Source: Afipia sp. (lineage in GTDB: Bacteria > Pseudomonadota > Alphaproteobacteria > Rhizobiales > Xanthobacteraceae). Taken from it: 64,000 nucleotides of DNA. The notes beneath the pieces are model-generated. The model worked only from the letters and a program-made list of their open reading frames with translations. It was not told the DNA's origin and made no database searches. The position numbers were made by a program, and so were the translations under genes. Shown in pieces: positions 1 to 8,600 of the stretch (within the stretch, counting starts at the first letter, position 1; each line of letters begins with the position of its first letter). The stretch is from assembly GCA_030652315.1 (NCBI GenBank), contig JAUSAX010000013.1, forward strand, positions 80,218 through 144,217. The letters are read 5' to 3'.

Positions 1-18
1 AGACTTTTGCTAAAGTCT
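1..18. repeat. 7-bp inverted repeat at window edge
   Basis: AGACTTT and AAAGTCT flank a 4-base loop at the very start of the window. It may be the 3' end hairpin of a gene lying outside the window. There is no clear T-tract after it, so terminator function is uncertain. Confidence 0.3.
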
Positions 19-64
19 GATGCAAATTGAAAGCAACTTCATGCTGTTGCATCGATGAGCAAGG

Positions 65-93
65 TTGACCCTTGGTCGCTAAGCTCATAATTT
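65..93 (+). promoter_or_regulatory. candidate promoter of ihfA
   Basis: TTGACC at 65-70 is followed 15-17 bases later by CATAATTT, giving a sigma-70-like -35/-10 pair. It lies about 40 bases before the ihfA start. This is pattern recognition only. Confidence 0.45.
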
Positions 94-130
94 CAGAACA
101 CATTATTTTTCGCCGTGAGCGGGGCAGGCG

Positions 131-466
131 ATGACCGGAACCGGGAAGACAGTCACACGCGTTGATCTGTGCGAAGCCGTCTACCAAAAGGTAGGACTGT
201 CGCGCACGGAGTCGTCTGCGTTCGTGGAACTTGTGCTGAAGGAGATCACCGACTGCCTCGAGAAGGGCGAGACGGTGAAGCTGTCTTCGTTCGGCTCGTT
301 CATGGTGCGCAAAAAAGGTCAGCGTATCGGTCGCAATCCCAAGACCGGAACGGAAGTGCCTATCTCGCCGCGCCGGGTTATGGTGTTTAAGCCATCCGCG
401 ATTCTCAAGCAGCGTATCAACGGGAATGGCAGCGGCAGTGACGGCGCCAACGGCGCTGACGACTGA
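131..466 (+). CDS. ihfA: Integration host factor subunit alpha
   Basis: This is a 111-residue HU/IHF-family DNA-bending protein, which pairs with IHF beta to make sharp DNA bends in replication, recombination and sigma-54 promoters. The N-terminal helical dimerisation part is followed by the beta-arm signature '[12 protein letters not shown]', with the intercalating proline near residue 70, and the C-terminal 'RRVMVFKPS' strand. A glycine/aspartate-rich tail of about 15 residues extends beyond the usual IHF alpha length. A purine-rich stretch (GCGGGGCAGG) precedes the ATG. The MerR-type gene follows after 35 bases on the same strand, an arrangement common in alphaproteobacteria, so they are probably co-transcribed. 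Confidence 0.95.
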   Translation: MTGTGKTVTRVDLCEAVYQKVGLSRTESSAFVELVLKEITDCLEKGETVKLSSFGSFMVRKKGQRIGRNPKTGTEVPISPRRVMVFKPSAILKQRINGNGSGSDGANGADD

Positions 467-501
467 CGTTAGGACGGCGGCTTTCAACGGGGAGCCTGCA
501 C

Positions 502-1158
502 TTGGACAAGGCGCCGGACGCGTTTCGGACAATCAGCGAGGTTGCTGATGACCTCGATGTGCCACAGCACGTCCTGAGGTTCTGGGAAACGCGCTTCAAT
601 CAGATCAAGCCGATGAAGCGGAGTGGCGGTCGCCGCTATTACCGCCCCGATGACGTTAACCTGTTGCGCGGCATCAGGCGGCTGCTGTACGGCGAAGGAT
701 ACACCATTCGCGGGGTGCAGCGCATTTTGCGCGAGCACGGGATCAAATCGGTCCAGAGCCTGACGGACGGCTCCGCCGATCACGCCAAAGCCTTGTTCGA
801 CGGACCATCGTTTGACAGGGAGAAGGATGACCACGCCCCGGATTTGGCGAGTCCCGAGATCGACGGTGATGACGAGTTGGATTCTCACGGATCCGTCGAT
901 GGGCCGGAAAGGGATTACACATCCCCGCTGGCGTTGCGGAACCTTGGACCGCCGTTGTCGGACATGGCGCCTCCAAAGGCGGTGGTGCCCAAACCCGTGC
1001 AACCGGTTCCGGCAAACGGGCCGTCAGGTGCCGAGGCCTACGCCCCGCCGAGCGTTCGGAAAAGCGCGAAGCCGACCGATCGCGGCAAGCTCCAGGAAGC
1101 GCTCGACGACCTGATCGGCGCGAGAGCGCTGATCGATCAGGTGCTGAAGGAAAACTAA
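502..1158 (+). CDS. MerR family transcriptional regulator
   Basis: The protein has 218 residues. Residues about 10-80 form a MerR winged helix: '[19 protein letters not shown]' is the helix-turn-helix and '[14 protein letters not shown]' the wing. The rest is long, acidic and proline-rich, without the conserved cysteines of metal-sensing MerR proteins, so the effector is unknown. The start is TTG, supported by GGGGAG about 8 bases upstream; no ATG exists nearby in frame. A C-terminal short helical segment ('[19 protein letters not shown]') may oligomerise. It follows ihfA closely and is probably in the same transcript. Family assignment is firm; the regulated genes are not known. Confidence 0.85.
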   Translation: MDKAPDAFRTISEVADDLDVPQHVLRFWETRFNQIKPMKRSGGRRYYRPDDVNLLRGIRRLLYGEGYTIRGVQRILREHGIKSVQSLTDGSADHAKALFDGPSFDREKDDHAPDLASPEIDGDDELDSHGSVDGPERDYTSPLALRNLGPPLSDMAPPKAVVPKPVQPVPANGPSGAEAYAPPSVRKSAKPTDRGKLQEALDDLIGARALIDQVLKEN

Positions 1159-1234
1159 GAAAATCGCGCGAGAGGTGAGGCCGTCGCGGTGCTTGGTGCC
1201 GGCGTCGCGCGAGCGTGAGGCGCTCCCCGAACCC

Positions 1235-1256
1235 ACAATCATGAGCCGATGATTGT
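1235..1256. terminator. hairpin between convergent merR and glycosyltransferase genes
   Basis: ACAATCAT and ATGATTGT form a perfect 8-bp inverted repeat around a 6-base loop between two converging genes. A related sequence, 'ATCATGAGCGGAT', recurs just downstream (1278-1290). No strong T-tract follows, so it is only a candidate bidirectional terminator. Confidence 0.35.
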
Positions 1257-1290
1257 CAGCCGTGATCACCAGCCAACGATCATGAGCGGA

Positions 1291-3192
1291 TCATGCCTCC
1301 TGGAAAGAATAGATCTTGATTCCGATCTCCGGGCTGCAAACAGCGATGTTGTTTCCATGCACCGCGAGGCCCTTTGGACCGCCTTCCATCTTGTTGTCCG
1401 AGTTGACCGCTCGAAAGGTCTTTTCGTCGCCGACGATCGTTTGTGCCGACGGCACCTGGCTCCATCGCAAGCCGAAGTGACTTCGTCGCGGTTCATAAAC
1501 GCTGAAGAAGTTTCCCCCGGCGTTGGTCACAATCAGATGGTTGGTCCGCGGAGTGAATGCGACCGAATGGGGATAACGCAAACTCTTGTCATTAATGATC
1601 GCGATGGGCTCCGGGCCGTATCTTAGCTTGCCACCTGTGAGAAGCCGGTTGCGCCGTTGAAAAATGCTCACGGATCCATTGCCGTGATTTGCAATGGCAA
1701 GCCATCGTCCGCATTGCGAAAAAGCGAGGCCATCCGGGTAGAAGATACTCCAATGCGCCAGTTCAAATTCGGGCCTCAACGCGTAGCGAATGGGGGAATT
1801 TGAGATTCTTGGATAGAACGAAATGCTGCTCGAACCCAGATTGCATGCTGCAAGATAATTGTTGACCGGCGGGACGAAAGCAACGCCGTCCGAGTGCGTG
1901 AGCTTTGCTTCTGTTCCGCTGATTTCAAAGATCGGTTCGGGGACCTTAACGCCGTTCGCTCGAAACAGCGCTAGCGCTCCGGTTCGCTGGGCCACGGCCA
2001 GCAATTCGTCAGACCCGCACATCGAAAACGAGAGGTCATGGGGGTAATCGAGGCCGCCGAGCCGGATATACGGCGTGTCTTCAAAAGTTCCGTTTCCTGT
2101 TCGCCGATAAAGCAGCACCGCATTCGTATCTGCGGTGGCAACCCCAAGCGTGTCCCCCGATGTCGAAAAGGCCAGTCCTTCAAAACGCTCTGATTTCCCC
2201 TCCGGCCACAAATTTTGAACGGAATCCGGCGTTTCATTGATCTTGAGTTTGAAGCTTGGTGACGATGACGATACGCCGCTCAATTCGTCTATTTTTTCTC
2301 GCAGACGGTTCGTGATGACCCCCGGCAGTGCTCGCAGCATCTGGCGTGGCGACCGGATCCTCGCAATATCGTTCTTGAGTCTTTCAACTTCGGCGGTCTG
2401 GTTTTGGTGTTCTGCAATGTCTGCCGTTTGCGTGCGCCTGAGGCTCTGCGTTGCATGCTCCGCTGCAGCCCACCGGCTGATCTGGTGCGACAGCGCGGAT
2501 CGTACCGCGGCAGAGGCAGTTTCATAGAGCGGCACGGTCTCGACATTTCCCCTTACGAGGTCGAGCCGTGTCCTGCCGGTCAGGCCCGCGAAGTGATGAA
2601 TGACAGGATCGGCCGCCATGGCGATGCCGGGGATCGAATTCCAGATCGGATCGAGATGTGCGACATGCGCGCGATCAAGCTCGTTGGCGACGTTGGGTCC
2701 GTTGCCGAGTGGTTCATGGTAACCGAGCATTGTGAGGAGAGCTGCCTGTTCGAGCCAGGGATGGGTTACCTTTCCACGCAGAGCGAGCAGGCGCGTGAAG
2801 AAGTCCAGCGACCATTCAGATCGACGGATTAAATAGACGCCGGCATTGTAGTGAGGCGGAAAGGGCGCTCCGTCGAGCCGCGTGGTCTCCGGTCCATGCC
2901 ACGACACCAGAAGATCAGCGCCCGGTTGGGCGTCCTCCAGAATATCGCGATCAGTGCGCAGGATCAGCGCGTCGATATCGAGCCACAGAACGAAATCGAA
3001 GCCGCTACGCAGCGCGGATATGATCGCCGGAACCTTCATCCAGGAGTCCGTGAAGCCCGAACCATCCGGCCTGTGGACGATCAACTCGTATCCATGGCGG
3101 GCTGCAAACGCCTCCATTCTTGGAAGCGTCAGGGTGGCGAGTTTGGCAAATTCGTCACCTTGGTATGCCGTTACGATGCAGCAGCGGGGCAT
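1291..3192 (-). CDS. GT34-like glycosyltransferase fused to coiled coil and beta-propeller
   Basis: This 633-residue protein appears to be modular. Residues 1 to about 215 resemble the galactosyltransferase GMA12/MNN10 (GT34-like) fold: 'PRCCIVTAYQGD' start, the DxD metal/nucleotide-sugar motif 'LWLDIDALI' near residue 72, then 'HYNAGVYLIRRSEWS' and 'HHFAG'. Residues about 245-300 look like a short coiled coil. Residues about 330-633 contain at least five repeats such as 'YPDGLAFSQCGRWLAIAN' and 'YPHSVAFTPRTNHLIVTN', as in YVTN/lactonase-like beta-propellers. No signal peptide is visible, so the propeller is probably cytoplasmic and may hold an acceptor or partner. It is last of three minus-strand genes (GNAT, GT4, this one). 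The fusion is unusual; the product of the reaction is unknown. Confidence 0.75.
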   Translation of the reverse strand: MPRCCIVTAYQGDEFAKLATLTLPRMEAFAARHGYELIVHRPDGSGFTDSWMKVPAIISALRSGFDFVLWLDIDALILRTDRDILEDAQPGADLLVSWHGPETTRLDGAPFPPHYNAGVYLIRRSEWSLDFFTRLLALRGKVTHPWLEQAALLTMLGYHEPLGNGPNVANELDRAHVAHLDPIWNSIPGIAMAADPVIHHFAGLTGRTRLDLVRGNVETVPLYETASAAVRSALSHQISRWAAAEHATQSLRRTQTADIAEHQNQTAEVERLKNDIARIRSPRQMLRALPGVITNRLREKIDELSGVSSSSPSFKLKINETPDSVQNLWPEGKSERFEGLAFSTSGDTLGVATADTNAVLLYRRTGNGTFEDTPYIRLGGLDYPHDLSFSMCGSDELLAVAQRTGALALFRANGVKVPEPIFEISGTEAKLTHSDGVAFVPPVNNYLAACNLGSSSISFYPRISNSPIRYALRPEFELAHWSIFYPDGLAFSQCGRWLAIANHGNGSVSIFQRRNRLLTGGKLRYGPEPIAIINDKSLRYPHSVAFTPRTNHLIVTNAGGNFFSVYEPRRSHFGLRWSQVPSAQTIVGDEKTFRAVNSDNKMEGGPKGLAVHGNNIAVCSPEIGIKIYSFQEA

Positions 3193-3330
3193 TGAACAGA
3201 GCTTCCTGTTAGGTTGCAGACGGGTGCAACCGGGCTAACTCAGTATGCACAGTGAAGGAGTTTTCCGAAGCAACAATCGGCGATGGTTCAGCAACCGGTG
3301 TTACTGCGGTGGCAAGAACTAGTTTGCACT

Positions 3331-4461
3331 CTAACCTAGAAGGCGACGCAACGCCTTCGCAAGTCGGATCGATCTAGAGCGTTCGAGAGTCTGCATTGCG
3401 CTGCGGAGTTGCTCGTGCTGGGACAGATAATAGCTCCGTTCTTCAGCCCATTGCCCTATTGGTTCCAATTTACCAACGTAGGACCGGCAGAACTGGATTT
3501 GCTCGTGACGCAGAACATCCGGATCGAAAGCGCGTCCGGAATTTTCCTGGATGACTGAGGAATAAATATCTTCGAGTTGCAGGATTGTGCGATCCAGGTC
3601 GGCATCTTGCCTCACACGCTGACTTATTACTTCAGAATCTGGCGCATTGTACGCGCGGATCGCATTGGTCAGCGCTGCTAGCGTCGGTTGCTCCACAAGC
3701 ATGCCTCCCCCGAAGTTGAGGCGCCGTCCCAGATCATAGTTTGCGGTCGTGACGAGCCCACCAAAGCCACGGCCGTCAATAAGAACGACGGCGGCGCCGG
3801 AGGCCATGGCCTCCAATGCGGTGCGAGCTGTCGCGAATACTATGTCAGCTTCGGCACATCGCTGCTCAATGTTATCAATGGGCTTCCCGACGCCGTGTCC
3901 GTAAGCCTCAAACTGCAAACCTGCCTGCCGACAAGCTTCGGCGATTACTGTTTCTGGGCCGGCGTGCTTGACCAGCGAGAGCGCGCGCAGCGGTTTGGCG
4001 GGAAGGGGGAGTGGGCGTTGTTGAAGGCGACGAAGGTCCACGGCGTTATGCAGTATCTCGATCTTGTCGGCGGGGACCCCGTCGGATTTTACAAGACGAG
4101 CCTTGCAGGTTTCGTCCACTGCAAATATGCGCAGAACTTGTGAAAAGCGAGGCGCCGCGTCAAACCACGCTGATGCGCTATGGCAAATCCAGATGGCTGG
4201 CGTGTTCGGAAAGGCGATGATCGCTTCACCCGTGTTTGGGGTGTGATGTCCATGGATGACATCGGGCACATATTGGAGGTCTGACAGATTGTCGACGACT
4301 GCAATCCCGCGGTCTTTCAATTCCTCAGCTAGCGCGCCAATCGTTGGCGCGTAGACGGCCACCTGGTGCTGCCGTTCTGAAAGGCGGAGTGCCAAATCCC
4401 GCACGACAATTTCGGTGCCGCTTTGTATCGCCAGACGAATATTTGTAATCAGAATTTTCAA
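3331..4461 (-). CDS. GT4-type glycosyltransferase
   Basis: The 376-residue protein reads as a GT-B fold transferase. It opens with 'MKILITNIRLAIQSGTEIVVRDLA', typical of GT4 N-domains with a glycine-rich acceptor loop, and carries a nucleotide-sugar half around 'CAEADIVFATARTALEAMASG', where the conserved EX7E region would lie. The last 60 residues ('EERSYYLSQHEQLRS...') form a helical tail often seen on surface-polysaccharide enzymes. It starts 12 bases downstream of the GNAT gene, so the two are surely co-transcribed, with the propeller fusion gene following after 138 bases. Probably adds a sugar to LPS or another surface glycan; specificity cannot be read. Confidence 0.75.
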   Translation of the reverse strand: MKILITNIRLAIQSGTEIVVRDLALRLSERQHQVAVYAPTIGALAEELKDRGIAVVDNLSDLQYVPDVIHGHHTPNTGEAIIAFPNTPAIWICHSASAWFDAAPRFSQVLRIFAVDETCKARLVKSDGVPADKIEILHNAVDLRRLQQRPLPLPAKPLRALSLVKHAGPETVIAEACRQAGLQFEAYGHGVGKPIDNIEQRCAEADIVFATARTALEAMASGAAVVLIDGRGFGGLVTTANYDLGRRLNFGGGMLVEQPTLAALTNAIRAYNAPDSEVISQRVRQDADLDRTILQLEDIYSSVIQENSGRAFDPDVLRHEQIQFCRSYVGKLEPIGQWAEERSYYLSQHEQLRSAMQTLERSRSIRLAKALRRLLG

Positions 4462-4473
4462 GCGGCTGGCTTT

Positions 4474-5160
4474 TCAATCTGTCGTTACGAGGCTGTGCCC
4501 TGCGAGTTGGTCATGCTCCGCAGCTTCCTGGTAGGTAGTGCGCGCGACGCCGATGCGTTGAGGATCTCGCGCGCAGAAATCAACCCAGGCGCCTTTGCGC
4601 ACGCGCCATCCAAGGCCGCCGCTGAATCGCTTCAATGGCCGGAGAATTGTGTCTCCCGGATGCCCGGTCCCAAATCTGGCCCTCACTATGCCCGGGCAGG
4701 TCGACGCATAGGCCATGAAATCCAAGCACGCAATCGCCATAAAGGTTCCACCGCGGTGCTGCTCGCTGACCCACACGGAGAACGCGTGCAACTCGGTGTC
4801 GTGTCGCTGGAAGAAGCAGTGGCCGATAACTCTGCCCTCCTTCTTGTACAGGAGACCGTCGTAGCCCCTTTGATTCAACGCTGCGAACACCTGTGTATCT
4901 GGAATGTCCGGAATCGAGCCAACCAAGCGAGCGAATTGGCTGTCCGCGTCGGGATGCCGGCTCCACCAGCCGATGTGCGCAGCCGCTTCTATCGCGTGCT
5001 CTTCCCGTGCGATCAGGATACTAGCCAAGTGAGGGAGGCAATGTGGAGACGGTAAGCCGCACAATTCCGCAAGCCATCGCGTGGAAAGCGTAGCGGCATC
5101 GCCGTCTGCAATTGCTGGGAATAGCTTGGCATGTTGCTGAGCTGTGCCAGTTTTGTTCAT
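4474..5160 (-). CDS. probable GNAT-like acetyltransferase
   Basis: This 228-residue protein has a middle part that reads like a GNAT core: a strand with 'GLLYKKEGRVIGHCFF', the strand 'LHAFSVWVSEQHRGG' where the acetyl-CoA pyrophosphate loop would be, and 'VRARFGTGHPGDTILRPLKRF' near the end. The first 90 residues are unassigned. It is the first gene of a minus-strand set with two glycosyltransferases, so acetylation of an amino-sugar or a glycan is a reasonable inference. No good ribosome binding site is visible before the ATG, so the start is uncertain. The family call is moderate only. Confidence 0.5.
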   Translation of the reverse strand: MNKTGTAQQHAKLFPAIADGDAATLSTRWLAELCGLPSPHCLPHLASILIAREEHAIEAAAHIGWWSRHPDADSQFARLVGSIPDIPDTQVFAALNQRGYDGLLYKKEGRVIGHCFFQRHDTELHAFSVWVSEQHRGGTFMAIACLDFMAYASTCPGIVRARFGTGHPGDTILRPLKRFSGGLGWRVRKGAWVDFCARDPQRIGVARTTYQEAAEHDQLAGHSLVTTD

Positions 5161-5330
5161 ATGAATCTAACAGGCACCGAAAAACGATCCTTGACCCGGC
5201 CGTTATCAACTCGATAAAGACATGCCAATTCGTGTGAGAATAATGACTCATCGGTCTACGGGCGAGTCCTTTCCGTCATCGAGGTTCTCAAATTCAAACT
5301 GTCGTCGCAGAAGAATCCGCAAGTAAGTGG

Positions 5331-6107
5331 ATGGGAGAACGCGCGGCTCTCGTAATCGCGCATCCGGGCCACGAGCTTCGCATTCATCATTGGCTTGAGC
5401 GCGCGCGTCCTGTGACGTTCGTTCTCACCGATGGCTCCGGAAACACCGATCATTCACGTCTCGCTTCCACCACGGCCGTGCTGAAAAGCGCCGGAGCCAG
5501 AAGCGGCTCGATCTATGGTGCGATGTCTGACCGGCAGCTCTATCAAGCTCTTCTTTCCGGCGAGTATGATGTGTTCGAACGGTTGGTCGAGGAACTCGCG
5601 TCTGCGCTGCTGCGCGAGCGTGTGACTTATGTGGCCGGCGACGCAGTCGAGGGTGTCAATCCCGGTCATGATGTGTGTCGCATCCTGCTTAACGCAGCGC
5701 TACTACGCATCAATCAGCGAGGCGGTCCCCGGCTGACAAACCTGGAGTATCCGGTCGAGGCGCCGCCGCAGGAATGTCCGGCCGAAGATATCAGCGAAGC
5801 GATCGTCCTGAAGCTGGATGACGATGCGTATACGCGTAAGATGGATGCGGCTCGGTCCTATCCCGAGATGGCAAAGGAAATCGAGCGGGTCTTCAAGATT
5901 CACAACGCTGATGTTTTCCGGGTGGAATGCCTCCGGCCTGTGCGTTACGGCCTCGATATCGGAAGTCGCTTTTCACACCCGTGCGTCTATGAATCGTATG
6001 GCGAGAAGCAGGTGTCGGCGGGAATTTACACAGAGGTGGTTCGCTTTCGCGAGCATCTCGCGCCGCTGGCGGAGCATCTTGCCATTCACTGCGGCGCAAC
6101 CAGTTAG
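5331..6107 (+). CDS. PIG-L-like (LmbE) family protein with altered metal motif
   Basis: The protein has 258 residues. Its N-terminus, 'AALVIAHPGHELRIHHWLE', matches the place and shape of the AHPDDE motif of PIG-L/LmbE zinc-dependent N-acetyl-sugar deacetylases, but the two aspartates are replaced by Gly-His. A later 'AVEGVNPGHDVCR' could supply the third ligand. Because the first aspartate is the general base in characterised members, activity may differ. It is divergent from the GNAT-GT operon, with 170 bases between, and may act on the same glycan. The ATG follows 'AAGTGG'. Next downstream on the other strand is tRNA-Pro. Confidence 0.55.
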   Translation: MGERAALVIAHPGHELRIHHWLERARPVTFVLTDGSGNTDHSRLASTTAVLKSAGARSGSIYGAMSDRQLYQALLSGEYDVFERLVEELASALLRERVTYVAGDAVEGVNPGHDVCRILLNAALLRINQRGGPRLTNLEYPVEAPPQECPAEDISEAIVLKLDDDAYTRKMDAARSYPEMAKEIERVFKIHNADVFRVECLRPVRYGLDIGSRFSHPCVYESYGEKQVSAGIYTEVVRFREHLAPLAEHLAIHCGATS

Positions 6108-6310
6108 GTCAATCTCGATTGACGTTCACCATCCTTTTTCAAGGATAACGGGACCGCGATTGCATTCCGAGACCCACGATCCCGCGCGATGCTGTGTTCG
6201 AAGCTGCGCGTGATGTCCTTACATCTGAAAACTGACTTGTCGCGACAGTTCGTAGCCGCCCCGTCAGGAGTGGATGTGGATTTCGTAAGGATTTGATTTT
6301 ATTTGGAAAT

Positions 6311-6388
6311 TGGTCGGAGCGAGAGGATTTGAACCTCCGACCCCTAGTCCCCCAGACTAGTGCGCTAACCGGGCTGCGCTACGCTCCG
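6311..6388 (-). tRNA. tRNA-Pro (GGG)
   Basis: Read on the minus strand the sequence folds as a complete cloverleaf: acceptor CGGAGCG pairs with CGCTCCG, the D arm holds 'AGCCCGGTTA', the anticodon loop is CTGGGGG with anticodon GGG, and the T arm is 'GGAGGTTCAAATCCTC'. The 3' ACCA is encoded in the genome (TGGT on the plus strand at 6311-6314). Length is 78 with CCA. Its 3' end faces the glycan genes at 1.3-6.1 kb, the side at which mobile DNA would insert, but I see no integrase or duplicated tRNA end. Confidence 0.96.
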
Positions 6389-6583
6389 AACCGTGCCAAG
6401 AGGCCCCGATCCTGTAGCCTCCTTCAGGCCACCGCGCAAGAAGGGGAGGACCCGCGATTTATCGTACCGCGGCCCCATTTTGGCGCTCAGGCCTGACCAC
6501 AGACGCACCCCGGCTCATATCGCCGCATTCGCAGCACGGCCAATGAATGGTCTAAAATTCCTGCGATTCGCCGGGGAGCTTCC

Positions 6584-6868
6584 ATGAACGAGACTTTGAT
6601 TTCCGCCTGCCAGATGTTTCTCATCCCGGCAACGATCCTCTTCGCCGCAGTCGGCGTCGCGAACAGCCAGGGCCTGAAGCTGCTTGTTTGCCTCTTGGGA
6701 GTGGCGACGGCGGGGCTGTGGATTTATCGCGTCTGGTACTGGGCAGGCCTGTCGCTGATCGACCGCAGGACGGCGCTTGGACTGGCCGGTCTTTACGGCC
6801 TCGCATGGGTTTTCACGCTTCTGATCCAGCTCAAGAACACGGTCAGCCCGGGATACAATCGGCGCTGA
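6584..6868 (+). CDS. small membrane protein of unknown function
   Basis: The 94-residue protein has three likely membrane helices: about 10-30 ('FLIPATILFAAVGVA'), 32-52 ('LKLLVCLLGVATAGLWI') and 65-86 ('ALGLAGLYGLAWVFTLLI'). I recognise no family. GGGGAG about 8 bases before the ATG supports the start. It stands alone on the plus strand between tRNA-Pro and the convergent aldolase-like gene, 29 bases away. The coding potential is convincing because of the helices and ribosome binding site. Confidence 0.7.
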   Translation: MNETLISACQMFLIPATILFAAVGVANSQGLKLLVCLLGVATAGLWIYRVWYWAGLSLIDRRTALGLAGLYGLAWVFTLLIQLKNTVSPGYNRR

Positions 6869-6897
6869 TCCGCGGCAGCGCGAACTCCCTCCCGGGA

Positions 6898-7977
6898 TTA
6901 TCGAAGCTTCCCCCGGGCAGCGACGGGGAGGATGCCGACAATCTCATCGCCGCGCACCATGACAACTTCATCGGACATGTTCACGACAACGCAGACATGG
7001 TTCGGCACGATGCGGACGACGTCGCCCACCGCCGGCCGTGTATTGCTTTTCGTCAGATCGAGAAAGCCGTGCTCCTCGGCAAAGCGGGCGATCCTGGCTT
7101 CCGGATGTTCGAGGATCAGCCCGTAACCGTCGAGCCCGCCCGTGTCGGCCGTGAGCGTCTTTGAACCTGCATCGAGAATCCCGCGATCGAGCGCGGCGCG
7201 GCTGACCACGGTTGAATAGATGTGCAAAGCGCAGTCGTCCCATGTGGCGACGCCGGCGGCGACCTGCATGCGATCGTTGTAAATGTAGGTGCCGGGCCGA
7301 TGTTCGGTCGCGCCCTTGAGCTTGCCGACGTTTCTCAGATTTGGCGATCCGCCGGTCGATACGATAGCTGGATCGAGCCCCAGCTGTCGAAGGCCGGTCA
7401 ATGCATCATCATGAAAGCGCTGGGCCTCGGTCCAGCCCGTTTCGGTCGGATACATCAGCAGCCCGGCAAACGAGAGGCCCGGCGTGCCGGCAATCTGGCT
7501 GGCGAGCGTGATGACCTCCGCAGGCGTCTCGACGCCGGCACGCTTGCGGCCGGTGTCGCACTCGATCACCACCGGCAGGGCGCGTCCAGCAGCCGCAGCC
7601 GCGGCTGGCAATCCCGCGATGACGACAGCATTGTCCGCCGCGACCGTGACGCTCGTCTTGGCCAGCAGCGCGCCGAGACGCGCCATTTTTTCATCACCGA
7701 TGAGGTTGTAGCTGATGAGGATGTCGTCGATGCCGGCTTGCGCCATCACCTCCGCTTCCCCCAGCTTCTGGCAGGTGATGCCTTTTGCTCCTGCCTTGAT
7801 CTGAAGCTGCGCGAGCAGGGGGCTTTTGTGGGTTTTGATATGCGGCCGGTTGGCGACGCCGGCTGCATCGCAGATTTTCTGAGCGCGCGCGATGTTGCGT
7901 TCGACGCGGTCCATGTCGATGACGAGGGCAGGCGTTCCGTATTCACGGGCGATTTTCAAGGCGAGCGGGCTGGTCAA
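6898..7977 (-). CDS. D-threonine aldolase / D-serine dehydratase-like PLP enzyme
   Basis: This is a fold-type III PLP enzyme of the alanine racemase N-domain / DSD1-like group. 'RPHIKTHKSPLLAQLQ' holds the Schiff-base lysine, 'CDTGRKRAGV' and 'STGGSPNL' bind the phosphate side, and C-terminal 'VPNHVCVVVN' is the metal-binding His-x-Cys of the D-serine dehydratase-like domain. Known members cleave D-threonine to glycine and acetaldehyde or deaminate D-serine. The ORF track opens it at 8136, but that would run into rfbC in another frame. I prefer the TTG at 7977, preceded by GAGGAAGGA at good spacing, giving about 359 residues. It is 59 bases downstream of rfbC on the same strand and may be read through. 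Confidence 0.85.
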   Translation of the reverse strand: MTSPLALKIAREYGTPALVIDMDRVERNIARAQKICDAAGVANRPHIKTHKSPLLAQLQIKAGAKGITCQKLGEAEVMAQAGIDDILISYNLIGDEKMARLGALLAKTSVTVAADNAVVIAGLPAAAAAAGRALPVVIECDTGRKRAGVETPAEVITLASQIAGTPGLSFAGLLMYPTETGWTEAQRFHDDALTGLRQLGLDPAIVSTGGSPNLRNVGKLKGATEHRPGTYIYNDRMQVAAGVATWDDCALHIYSTVVSRAALDRGILDAGSKTLTADTGGLDGYGLILEHPEARIARFAEEHGFLDLTKSNTRPAVGDVVRIVPNHVCVVVNMSDEVVMVRGDEIVGILPVAARGKLR

Positions 7978-8036
7978 GATTTCATCCTTCCTCGAAGCAA
8001 GGTCTTGCGAGACACCTGCGAAACTTGCCTTGTCGC

Positions 8037-8600
8037 CTAGAGAAGCTCCAGCCTGTTCAGCGCCGCTCCCTGCCTGTCCTTTTCGGACAGAATGGGAGAG
8101 ACAGGTGTCGTTGATGGAAATGGGATGGCGGGCCATTCGATTGCAACGTCAGGATCGTCGAATCGGAGGCATCGCTCATGTTCCGGGTACCAATAATCCG
8201 TCACCTTGTATTGGAAATCGGCAGTTTCAGAAAGAACGAGAAAGCCGTGTGCAAAACCTTCTGGAATCCAGAGAGCCCTTCCATTGGTTTCCGAAAGATG
8301 CTCGCCAACCCATTTGCCGAAAGTGGGCGAGCCCCGCCTAATGTCGACCGCCACATCGAAGACTTCGCCTGACGTCACGCGGACAAATTTCCCCTGCGGG
8401 CGCGTGACCTGATAGTGCATGCCACGCAGAACTCCCCGAGCAGAGCGGGAGAAGTTATCCTGTACAAAACTGACTTGAGAGCCTGTCTCTTCAGAGAACA
8501 CTTTCGCGTTGAAGCTTTCGAAGAAGAAACCGCGTTCGTCCCGAAACACCTTCGGCGCAAACATGATCACGTCCGGAATGGCGAGCGCGGAGGCGATCAT
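8037..8600 (-). CDS. rfbC: dTDP-4-dehydrorhamnose 3,5-epimerase
   Basis: The 187-residue protein has the RmlC cupin hallmarks: 'VFRDERGFFFESFN', 'FVQDNFSRSARGVLRGMHYQ' with the catalytic His, and 'WIPEGFAHGFLVLSE'. It epimerises C3 and C5 of dTDP-4-keto-6-deoxyglucose in dTDP-L-rhamnose synthesis. Its ATG overlaps the rfbA stop as ATGA, so the two are translationally coupled. Length is normal for the family. The order on this strand is rfbB, rfbA, rfbC; the reductase gene rfbD is not present. Confidence 0.95.
   Translation of the reverse strand: MIASALAIPDVIMFAPKVFRDERGFFFESFNAKVFSEETGSQVSFVQDNFSRSARGVLRGMHYQVTRPQGKFVRVTSGEVFDVAVDIRRGSPTFGKWVGEHLSETNGRALWIPEGFAHGFLVLSETADFQYKVTDYWYPEHERCLRFDDPDVAIEWPAIPFPSTTPVSPILSEKDRQGAALNRLELL

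Noticed and set aside
1160-6388. Integrated mobile element at tRNA-Pro
   Set aside because: No integrase, transposase or duplicated tRNA 3' end is visible in the window, so it is kept only as a low-interest finding.
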